The notes beneath the pieces are model-generated. The model ran no database searches, was not told the origin of the DNA, and saw nothing but the letters and a program-made list of their open reading frames with translations. This document shows, in pieces, positions 5,568-11,469 of a stretch of DNA of 11,469 nt. The first letter of the stretch is position 1. Every line of letters begins with the position of its first letter. The DNA comes from Alphaproteobacteria bacterium (lineage in GTDB: Bacteria > Pseudomonadota > Alphaproteobacteria > Micropepsales > Micropepsaceae), in NCBI GenBank assembly GCA_003131925.1, contig PKWC01000213.1:7926-19394 (forward strand), given 5' to 3'. The position numbers and the translations under genes are program-made.

Positions 5568-7535
5568 TTATTCTTTAGAACGAACCGCGATGCCGATGAT
5601 CTCCCGCATGATTGCATCGAGATCGTAGTCCTTCGGGCCGAAGACGGCGGCGATGCCGGCGTCTCTGAGCCGGGCTTCGTCTTCGGCGGGGATTATTCCT
5701 CCCGCCACCACTTTCACGTCGGAAAGCCCCGCCTCGGAAAGCTTTGCCATGATTTCACAAGCCAGTGGTACGTGTGAACCGGAAAGCACCGACAAGCCGA
5801 CGACATGGGGTTGGCGCGCGGACGCCGCGGCAACGATATCGTCCGCGCCGAATCGGATGCCGTCATAGATCACCTCCATGCCCGCGTCGCGGGCGCGGAT
5901 CGCAATCTGTTCCGCTCCGTTGGAGTGCCCGTCGAGGCCAGGCTTTGCCACGAGAAAGGTGAGTTTGCGGCCGAGGCGGTTTGATGCTTTCGCAACACAC
6001 TCGCGCAATGCCACGATGCGCTCCTCGTTGCGCGTCGGCGCTTCCGCGGCGACGCCCGTCGGCGCGCGATATTCGCCGAAAACGCGCCGCAACGTTTCCG
6101 CCCATTCACCGGTGGTGACACCGGCTCGCGCGCATTCGATCGAGCAAGGCATGATGTTCGTCTCGCTTCGCGCGGCGCTCTCGAGCGCGGCGAGAGCAGA
6201 CGCGACGGCGTTGGCATCGCGGGCCGCGCGCCAGGCTGACAGGCGCGCGATCTGTTCGCGTTCGGCTGCTTCGTTCACGACGACAAAATGTCCCTCCCCG
6301 GCCGTAAGGGGCGATGGTTCGCTTTCGGTGTACGCGTTTACGCCGACACGGGTTTCGGCCCGCGTTTCGATCGCCTCGACCCGCGCCGCATTCGAGCGCA
6401 CGAGACGTTCCTTCATGTATTCGAGCGCGGGCTGCGAAGCTGCGCCACCCAATTCCGCAATCCGCGCGATCTCGCCGCGAATCTGCTCTGCGAGCATTGC
6501 CGTTGTGGATTCGATGACGTGCGAGCCGTCGAAAATGTCCCGATGCTCCAGCAGATCGGTCTCGAACGCCGCGATCTGCTGCAGCCTTAGCGACCATTGC
6601 TGATCCCACGGGCGCGGAAGACCGAGCGCCTCGTTCCAGGCGGGCAGCTGAACGGCGCGGGCGCGTGCGTCCTTCGACAGCGTAACGCCCAGCATGCCGA
6701 ACAGAATGCGATAGACGTTGTTCTCGGGCTGCTGCTCGGTGAGGCCAAGGGAATTGACCTGGACGCCGTAGCGGAACAGGCGGAGCTTCGGATCCTCGAC
6801 GTGGTAGCGGTCTTTCGCGATCTCGTTCCAGATGCGCGCCATGGCGCGCAGCTTGCAAATCTCGGTGATGAAGCGGACGCCCGAATTGACGAAAAAGCTG
6901 ATGCGCCCGACTGCGTTTGGAAATTCCCGCGCAGGGATCGCGCCGCGCGCGCGGCAGGCATCGAGAACTGCGATCGCGGCTGCGAGTGCAAACGCCGCTT
7001 CTTCCACTGCGTCCGCTCCGGCTTCCTGCAGATGATAGGAGCAGAGATTGACCGGATTCCATTTGGGCATTTCCGCGGTGGTGAAGGCGATGGTGTCGCA
7101 GGTCAGCCGCAGCGCCGGTTGCGGCGGAAAAATATAGGTGCCGCGCGCGAGATATTCCTTGATGATGTCGTTCTGCGTCGTGCCCATGAGCGCCGCGCGG
7201 GGCGCCCCCTGCTCGTCGGCGAGCGCCACATAAAGCGCGAGCAGCCACGCTGCCGGCGCGTTGATCGTCATCGACGTGTTCATCTCAGCGAGCGGCAGGC
7301 CCTCGAACAGCGCGCGCATGTCGCCCAGATGCCCGATGGGCACGCCCACCTTGCCGACCTCGCCTTTGGCCAGCGGATGGTCGCCGTCATATCCGGTCTG
7401 GGTCGGCAGATCGAAAGCGACCGAGAGGCCGGTCTGGCCTTTGGCGAGATTGGCGCGATAGAGCGCGTTCGACGCCGCAGCGCTCGAATGCCCCGCATAG
7501 GTGCGGAAAATCCATGGCTTGTCGCGCTTCGTCAT
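5568..7535 (-). CDS. ecm: Ethylmalonyl-CoA mutase (coenzyme B12-dependent)
   Basis: Converts (2R)-ethylmalonyl-CoA to (2S)-methylsuccinyl-CoA in the ethylmalonyl-CoA pathway. At 655 residues it is a single-chain mutase. The N-terminal substrate-binding barrel starts KPWIFRTYAGHSSAAASNAL. His16 and the following FDLPTQTGYDGDHP are, from memory, features separating Ecm/MeaA from methylmalonyl-CoA mutase, which has AGFS and LPTHRGYD. Later barrel signatures include GTTQNDIIKEYLARGTYIFP and VNSLGLTEQQPENN. The C-terminal B12 domain has D535-G-H537-S-N-G540, with His537 as lower cobalt ligand, then S582-V-L584 and G611-G612 in VVAGGIIP. AGGA seven bases before the ATG acts as Shine-Dalgarno. It is divergent from ccr, which makes its substrate precursor; this linkage strongly supports Ecm over a generic mutase. 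The intervening epimerase is not in the window. Confidence 0.95.
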   Translation of the reverse strand: MTKRDKPWIFRTYAGHSSAAASNALYRANLAKGQTGLSVAFDLPTQTGYDGDHPLAKGEVGKVGVPIGHLGDMRALFEGLPLAEMNTSMTINAPAAWLLALYVALADEQGAPRAALMGTTQNDIIKEYLARGTYIFPPQPALRLTCDTIAFTTAEMPKWNPVNLCSYHLQEAGADAVEEAAFALAAAIAVLDACRARGAIPAREFPNAVGRISFFVNSGVRFITEICKLRAMARIWNEIAKDRYHVEDPKLRLFRYGVQVNSLGLTEQQPENNVYRILFGMLGVTLSKDARARAVQLPAWNEALGLPRPWDQQWSLRLQQIAAFETDLLEHRDIFDGSHVIESTTAMLAEQIRGEIARIAELGGAASQPALEYMKERLVRSNAARVEAIETRAETRVGVNAYTESEPSPLTAGEGHFVVVNEAAEREQIARLSAWRAARDANAVASALAALESAARSETNIMPCSIECARAGVTTGEWAETLRRVFGEYRAPTGVAAEAPTRNEERIVALRECVAKASNRLGRKLTFLVAKPGLDGHSNGAEQIAIRARDAGMEVIYDGIRFGADDIVAAASARQPHVVGLSVLSGSHVPLACEIMAKLSEAGLSDVKVVAGGIIPAEDEARLRDAGIAAVFGPKDYDLDAIMREIIGIAVRSKE

Positions 7536-7578
7536 CCCCGCATCCTAATACCTGCTTTTCTTGCACTGACCGTTTCTT

Positions 7579-7695
7579 TTAACGCAGAGGACGCTGACGA
7601 TGCGCAGAGGACGCGGCGGAAGAAGAATCGCGCGCCGCAGGCGCGCAAGAATTTCCTCTGCGTCCACCGCGTATCCTCTGCGTCCTCTGCGTTAA
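7579..7695. repeat. Palindromic intergenic repeat element, about 117 bp, CGCAGAGGACGC family
   Basis: The ends are a perfect 16-bp inverted repeat, TTAACGCAGAGGACGC (7579-7594) against GCGTCCTCTGCGTTAA (7680-7695). Inside, the 12-mer CGCAGAGGACGC is repeated directly at 7583-7594 and 7603-7614. On the right side CCTCTGCG occurs three times (7655, 7675 and 7684). The apex is a 7-bp perfect stem, GCGCGCC-gca-GGCGCGC (7630-7646). The whole can fold into one long imperfect hairpin. It resembles the dispersed CTCTGCGTCCTCTGCG elements I recall from many bacterial genomes, often mis-annotated as NAEDAEDA-type peptides. Both termini are TTAA, which could be a target-site duplication of a MITE-like element or simply part of the arms. 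Confidence 0.75.
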
Positions 7696-7750
7696 GGCCT
7701 TTCCTTTCGCCGCCCGGTTAAGCGTAACCGGTTTTATTCGCGGGCGAATC

Positions 7751-7823
7751 TTGACAGAGCCCGCCCTCTGGATGCTGCAATGCAATAGGCAAGCGAAATT
7801 TGCATTTCACGCGTTTCGCAAGC
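7751..7823 (+). promoter_or_regulatory. Candidate ccr promoter and operator region
   Basis: TTGACA (7751-7756) could be a -35 box; the only loose -10 is TGCAAT (7776-7781), at an unfavourable 19-base spacing. Downstream lie a TGCAATGCAAT tandem (7776-7786), GCGAAATTTGC (7793-7803, a near palindrome) and TTTCGCAAG (7814-7822). Short TTTGC/GCAAA-type sites are the kind bound by the short-chain acyl-CoA-responsive regulators (PccR/RamB/ScfR family) that control such pathways. That link is inference. Confidence 0.35.
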
Positions 7824-7840
7824 GGGGCAGAGAGGGACAC

Positions 7841-9118
7841 ATGCCGGCAGAGGCCAAGCGCGAGCTTGAGGTCTACAAGGACCTTTACGATATCGGTGAA
7901 ATTCCGCCGCTTGGGCATGTCCCAGCTCGGATGCATGCCTGGACGATCCGCAAAGACCGGCACGGCGCGCCCGAAGAGTCGATGAGGATCGAGACCGTGC
8001 CCACTTGGCCGCTCGATTCCCACGACGTGCTGATTCTCGTGATGGCCGCAGGCGTGAACTACAACGGCGTCTGGGCGGCTCTGGGTACGCCCATCTCGCC
8101 CATCGATGCGCATGGCCACCCCTATCATGTGGCGGGCTCAGACGCGTCCGGAATCGTCTGGGCGGTGGGTTCGAAAGTGAAGCGCTGGAAGGTCGGCGAC
8201 GAAGTTGTCGTCCATTGTAATCAGGACGATGGCGACGACGAGGAGTGCAATGGCGGCGACCCGATGTTCTCGCCCTCGCAACGCATCTGGGGTTACGAAA
8301 CGCCCGACGGTTCCTTCGCGCAATTCGCGCGCGTGCAGGATCGCCAGCTCATGGAACGGCCACGCCATCTCACCTGGGAAGAATCGGCCTGCTACACGCT
8401 GACGCTGGCGACCACCTATCGGATGTTCTTCGGTCATCGTCCGCATGTGCTCCGGCCGGGGCACAATGTCCTCATCTGGGGTTCGAGCGGCGGGCTCGGG
8501 TCATTCGCGGTTCAGCTCTGCGCGGTCTCCGGCGCCAACGCCATCGGCGTGATCTCGGATGAATCCAAACGCGACTTCGTGCTCTCGCTCGGCGCGAAGG
8601 GCCTGATCAACCGCAGCGAATTCCACTGCTGGGGCGCCATGCCGAAAGTGGGCACGCCGGAATACGATTCCTGGACAAAGGAAGCGCGCCGCTTCGGCAA
8701 GGCGATCTGGGAGATCACCGGCAAGGGCCGCGATGTCGACATGGTGTTCGAGCATCCCGGCGAGCAGACCTTTCCCGTGTCCTGCCTCGTGGTGAAGCGC
8801 GGCGGCATGGTCGTCTTCTGCGCCGGCACCAGCGGCTACAACATCACCTTTGACGCGCGCTATGTCTGGATGCGGCAGAAGCGCATCCAGGGCTCGCATT
8901 TCGCCAATCTCAACCAGGCGAGCCAGGCGAACCGGCTGATGCTCGAGCGCCGCCTCGATCCCTGCATGTCGGAAGTCTTCCCTTGGGAAGACATCCCGCG
9001 CGCCCACACCAAGATGTGGAAGAACGAGCACCTGCCGGGGAACATGGCCGTGCTCGTCAACGCGAAGCGCCCGGGTTTGCGCACGTTTGAGGACGTGATC
9101 GAGGCGTCGCGGGATTGA
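7841..9118 (+). CDS. ccr: Crotonyl-CoA carboxylase/reductase
   Basis: NADPH-dependent reductive carboxylation of crotonyl-CoA to (2S)-ethylmalonyl-CoA, the committed step of the ethylmalonyl-CoA pathway, in the cytosol. The 425-residue product is a medium-chain dehydrogenase/reductase of normal Ccr length. The N-terminus (ELEVYKDLYDIGEIPPLGHV) is the Ccr signature. GVNYNGVWAALG contains Asn75, which I align with the CO2-binding Asn of the family. RIWGYETPDGSFAQF is the Ccr-specific loop, where ordinary quinone reductases differ. The Rossmann motif is IWGSSGGLGS (about 212-221), and QGSHFANL carries His353, probably the conserved CO2-site His. The start at ATG 7841 is chosen over an upstream TTG at 7751 because of the family N-terminus and a GAGGGA just upstream. 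It is divergent from ecm and transcribed toward mcd, with a small gene between. Confidence 0.97.
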   Translation: MPAEAKRELEVYKDLYDIGEIPPLGHVPARMHAWTIRKDRHGAPEESMRIETVPTWPLDSHDVLILVMAAGVNYNGVWAALGTPISPIDAHGHPYHVAGSDASGIVWAVGSKVKRWKVGDEVVVHCNQDDGDDEECNGGDPMFSPSQRIWGYETPDGSFAQFARVQDRQLMERPRHLTWEESACYTLTLATTYRMFFGHRPHVLRPGHNVLIWGSSGGLGSFAVQLCAVSGANAIGVISDESKRDFVLSLGAKGLINRSEFHCWGAMPKVGTPEYDSWTKEARRFGKAIWEITGKGRDVDMVFEHPGEQTFPVSCLVVKRGGMVVFCAGTSGYNITFDARYVWMRQKRIQGSHFANLNQASQANRLMLERRLDPCMSEVFPWEDIPRAHTKMWKNEHLPGNMAVLVNAKRPGLRTFEDVIEASRD

Positions 9119-9260
9119 TTTGCGCCTTCCACGCCTCCGGGCCGGTCGGGTCGCCTTCTCGAGCGCTATCTTGACCCCTGCCATGGCAGCGGTGTCTTTG
9201 ACAGGCTCGGGACGCTTGAGGAATTGGCAAGCGTCGCAGTAGATCGGGAAGCCAATTACC
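9119..9260. other. Spacer between ccr and the small secreted-protein gene
   Basis: A 142-base spacer. GAGGCGT at the ccr end (9101-9107) can pair with ACGCCTC (9131-9137), but the loop is long and no T-run follows, so I do not call a terminator. On the minus strand an open frame here would encode a short stretch with IYCDACQFLKRPE, Zn-ribbon-like in look. It continues into antisense of ccr and is not supported as a gene. Confidence 0.3.
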
Positions 9261-9707
9261 ATGCTTCGCTCTTGCACGTTCACTTTGTTTTTCGCCGCCA
9301 TGGGTGCGAGTACCGCCTCAGCAACCGAGACGGTCTGCCTGGAGAGACAATGGAAATTGTATCACTACGGGGTGAAGGCTGAGATGCAGCTCAAAACGCC
9401 AAAGCCAAATCCCGACGCGATTACCGACGCAGTAAAAGAATATGCCTTAAAAAATGGCCTCGCCTATTCGTCAGTTGCGGGCTTCGACCCGTCCAAAAAG
9501 CTACCACACAAAGATCTCACTCAAATACTGCAAAGTCCATCGTACGATGTTTCAATTACAGTCATAACTACCAACCGTGATTCGGTTGCCCGCGTCGAAA
9601 TCTCCACTTTTTCATATTCGTGCGGCAAAACAGAGGATTGGAAGCCTTATTGGCGCGCGTTTGAGAGATTTGTCTTGGCTGGCCAATACCAGCAAATTTC
9701 AAATTAG
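9261..9707 (+). CDS. Small secreted protein of unknown function, low GC
   Basis: I do not recognise a family. The 148-residue product has a clear Sec signal peptide: MLRSC, a hydrophobic core FTLFFAAMGAS, and cleavage probably after ASA at residue 21. The predicted mature part is about 127 residues with exactly two cysteines, Cys26 (ETVCLERQW) and Cys121 (SYSCGKTED), well placed for one disulfide in the periplasm. It is rich in Lys, Tyr and Trp, with a central alternating beta-like stretch (YDVSITVITTNRDS). GC over 9361-9707 is about 47% by hand count, against about 63-67% sampled in ccr and mcd. Codons such as AAA, ATA and TTA are common, unlike the neighbours. The Shine-Dalgarno is weak (GGGAAG, about 9 bases upstream). 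The low GC suggests later acquisition or weak expression. It has no evident role in the carbon pathway around it. Confidence 0.72.
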   Translation: MLRSCTFTLFFAAMGASTASATETVCLERQWKLYHYGVKAEMQLKTPKPNPDAITDAVKEYALKNGLAYSSVAGFDPSKKLPHKDLTQILQSPSYDVSITVITTNRDSVARVEISTFSYSCGKTEDWKPYWRAFERFVLAGQYQQISN

Positions 9708-9785
9708 GACCCTACTAACTTCTGGATGGCGTTGGTCGGAAAGCGCATTATGGTTTCGTAGTCCGATGGTTCGTCACGAGAACCG

Positions 9786-11450
9786 ATGCAGATACTTGTT
9801 CCTCACCTACTTGAGCATTGCGACGAGGCCGTGTTTGCGGCGGAGGGATTGCTCGCCGCCGCCAAAGAAAGCGTGCGCGCGCGTGTTGAAACGGACGGAG
9901 CAATTTCCGTTGCGCTGCTCGACCGCGAACAGAGAGCGGCCCACGCGCTGGCATGGTTCGCAACGACGGTGGAGGTGCTCCGCCAGATGGCGCGCTGGGC
10001 GAGGGAGCTTGCGCAGGAGAACCGTCTCCACGAATTCGAGCGGCTTATTCTAGCGGCAGCGTTCGGCGAATATCTCGCCCAACTCTCGGGCGGCATCGCG
10101 ATGAGCCAGAACGAGATTGCGCGGGCCGGCGATATGGGCCTCGGCGCCGAAGAGATTGGGGAATTTCTCTCGTCCACGGTGCGCGAACTGATCGCGCTCG
10201 GAACGGCGCGCGAAACACGCGCCGCCATTTCCGATTACATGTCAGAACAAGAGGGGACCGTTTGCTTCGGCGATCCAGGTCTCGACGACACGATGGCGAT
10301 GATCCGCGCGCAGTTCTTCCGCTTCGCGCAGGAGAAGATCGCGCCCCATGCGCACGCCTGGCATCTGCGCGACGAATTGATCCCGCTCGAAACGATCGCG
10401 GAGATGAGCGCCTTGGGCGTCTTCGGGCTGACGGTTCCCGAAGAATTCGGCGGGGCGGGACTGTCGAAGACCGCCATGTGCGTCGTCTCCGAGGAATTGA
10501 GCCGCGGCTATATCGGCGCGGGCTCGCTTGGCACGCGGTCGGAGATCGCGGCAGAATTGATATTGGCGGGCGGCACAAAGGACCAGCGCGCCCATTGGCT
10601 GCCGTTCATCGCCAGCGGCGGCAAACTGCCGACTGCGGTCTTCACCGAGCCGAACACGGGTTCCGATCTTGGCGCGCTCACGACGCGCGCCACGCGCGAC
10701 GGCGGCGTCTATCGCGTATTCGGCAACAAGACCTGGATTACCCACGCAGCGCGCGCCGATTTTATGACCCTGCTTGCGCGCACGGATCCGTCGACGCGCG
10801 ACCATCGTGGCCTGTCGATGTTTCTCGCCGAGAAACCGCGTGGAACAGCCGCTGATCCCTTTCCGGTGCAAGGGATTTCGGGCGGCGAAATCGGTGTGCT
10901 CGGCTATCGCGGCATGAAGGAGTACGAAATTCGCTTCGATGGTTTCGAGGTGCCCGCGGAAAACCTTCTGGGACGCGAGGAGGGCAACGGATTCAAACAG
11001 CTCATGCAGACGTTCGAGTCCGCACGCATTCAAACCGCGGCGCGGGCAATCGGGGTCGCGCAATGCGCGCTTGACCTCGGCTTGCGCTACGCCCTCGCCC
11101 GCGAGCAGTTCGGCCATCGCCTGTTCGACTTTCCGCGTGTGCAGGACAAGCTCGCGATGATGGCGGTGGAGATCATGGCGGCGCGTCAGATCACCTATTA
11201 CGCGGCGCGCGAGAAGGACGAGGGAAGGCGCTGCGATCTCGAAGCCGGCATGGCGAAACTCCTGGCCGCGCGCGTTGCCTGGGCCGCTGCAGACAATTCT
11301 CTGCAGATTCACGGCGGCAACGGCTTCGCGCTCGAATTTCCGATCAGCCGCGTGCTCTGCGACGCACGCATCCTCAACATCTTTGAAGGCGCCGCGGAGA
11401 TACAGGCCCACGTCATCGCCCGCCGTCTGCTGGACCGCGGCTTCAATTAG
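9786..11450 (+). CDS. mcd: (2S)-Methylsuccinyl-CoA dehydrogenase
   Basis: Flavin-dependent oxidation of (2S)-methylsuccinyl-CoA to mesaconyl-CoA, the step after Ecm. The 554-residue product is an acyl-CoA dehydrogenase with an N-terminal extension of about 150 residues (helical, with LDREQRAAHALAWFATTVE and GEYLAQLSGGIAMSQNE). That extension is typical of Mcd and absent from ordinary acyl-CoA dehydrogenases. The dehydrogenase core begins near GDPGLDDTMAMIRAQFFRFA (about 160-180). The FAD/substrate motif FTEPNTGSDLGAL begins at 286. REQFGHRLFDFPRVQDKLA and IHGGNGFALEFPISRVLCDA are the C-terminal signatures. Glu534 in IFEGAAEIQ sits where the catalytic base lies in medium-chain and Mcd-type enzymes. 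The ribosome-binding site is weak (GAGAA). It is separated from ccr by one unrelated small gene, so co-transcription is uncertain. Confidence 0.94.
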   Translation: MQILVPHLLEHCDEAVFAAEGLLAAAKESVRARVETDGAISVALLDREQRAAHALAWFATTVEVLRQMARWARELAQENRLHEFERLILAAAFGEYLAQLSGGIAMSQNEIARAGDMGLGAEEIGEFLSSTVRELIALGTARETRAAISDYMSEQEGTVCFGDPGLDDTMAMIRAQFFRFAQEKIAPHAHAWHLRDELIPLETIAEMSALGVFGLTVPEEFGGAGLSKTAMCVVSEELSRGYIGAGSLGTRSEIAAELILAGGTKDQRAHWLPFIASGGKLPTAVFTEPNTGSDLGALTTRATRDGGVYRVFGNKTWITHAARADFMTLLARTDPSTRDHRGLSMFLAEKPRGTAADPFPVQGISGGEIGVLGYRGMKEYEIRFDGFEVPAENLLGREEGNGFKQLMQTFESARIQTAARAIGVAQCALDLGLRYALAREQFGHRLFDFPRVQDKLAMMAVEIMAARQITYYAAREKDEGRRCDLEAGMAKLLAARVAWAAADNSLQIHGGNGFALEFPISRVLCDARILNIFEGAAEIQAHVIARRLLDRGFN

Positions 11451-11469
11451 AGCGTGATGCACTCATACT

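Larger units (their letters stand above)
7536..7840. other. Divergent ecm-ccr intergenic region
   Basis: This 305-base spacer has three parts. The first 43 bases (7536-7578) hold the ecm leader with its AGGA. Next is a palindromic repeat element at 7579-7695. The last 145 bases (7696-7840) form the ccr upstream region, with a TTGACA and a cluster of TTGC/GCAA motifs. A frame open from TTG 7751 into ccr exists but is not believed to be translated. I see no small gene here. Confidence 0.7.

Noticed and set aside
7579..7695. CRISPR or attC-like array from the repeated CGCAGAGG units
   Set aside because: The repeats are in opposite orientation on the two sides and spacing is irregular. There are no cas or integrase genes nearby, and the structure is one palindrome rather than an array.
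6597..7721. Plus-strand open frame of 374 codons antisense to ecm
   Set aside because: It is the complement of ecm in a GC-rich genome. Its C-terminal FNAEDADDAQRTRRKK-like part is simply a translation of the palindromic repeat element.
7751..7840. N-terminal extension of Ccr to TTG 7751
   Set aside because: The added 30 residues are unlike Ccr N-termini, and the TTG is part of a TTGACA promoter-like hexamer. ATG 7841 matches family length and has a Shine-Dalgarno.
8501..9301. Minus-strand open frame of 266 codons antisense to ccr
   Set aside because: Most of it is the complement of the strongly supported ccr. Its first part contains a Zn-ribbon-looking CDAC stretch but no further motif and no ribosome-binding site, so it is best read as a chance frame in GC-rich DNA.
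10242..11462. Minus-strand open frame of 406 codons antisense to mcd
   Set aside because: The acyl-CoA dehydrogenase motifs are all on the plus strand. The antisense translation shows no domain.

Overview
The window is GC-rich (about 60-67% in the core genes by eye), densely coded DNA from an alphaproteobacterium. The evidence is an ethylmalonyl-CoA pathway gene cluster, a di-iron Coq7, an alphaproteobacterial-type DsbB, GluQ-RS and a conserved alphaproteobacterial HNH protein. Hyphomicrobiales (Rhizobiales) or a nearby order is my best guess. The sequence alone does not fix genus or family.

Left part (1-2017). A YgjP-like (DUF45) metallopeptidase gene runs leftward off the window edge, so its expected HExxH region is missing here. 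Divergent from it is a tight rightward unit: a VOC/glyoxalase-fold protein, then dsbB, then coq7. Both junctions are 4-base GTGA stop/start overlaps, which suggests translational coupling.

Middle part (2018-5567). An HNH endonuclease-family gene and a phospholipase/carboxylesterase-type alpha/beta hydrolase lie on the minus strand. Both probably start downstream of the longest open frame, at GTG 2734 and TTG 3561. The hydrolase is divergent from gluQ (tRNA-Asp glutamyl-queuosine synthetase) with only 29 bases between starts. A signal-peptide-bearing YkuD L,D-transpeptidase follows, behind an AT-richer leader that contains a dyad. It converges on ecm across a terminator-like hairpin and a perfect 13-bp palindrome.

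Right part (5568-11469). This is the ethylmalonyl-CoA pathway core: ecm (ethylmalonyl-CoA mutase, minus) divergent from ccr (crotonyl-CoA carboxylase/reductase, plus), then a small lower-GC secreted protein of unknown function, then mcd (methylsuccinyl-CoA dehydrogenase, plus). Ccr makes ethylmalonyl-CoA, Ecm rearranges it to methylsuccinyl-CoA, and Mcd oxidises that to mesaconyl-CoA, a glyoxylate-shunt-independent route for assimilating acetyl-CoA. The epimerase, mesaconyl-CoA hydratase and mesaconyl/malyl-CoA lyase genes are not in the window.

The ecm-ccr spacer holds a roughly 117-bp palindromic repeat element, and between that and ccr a cluster of TTGC/GCAA motifs that could be an operator. 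I found no CRISPR, tRNA, rRNA, complete insertion sequence or clearly new multigene system. The points most worth checking are the orphan secreted protein between ccr and mcd, the repeat element, and the candidate operator.
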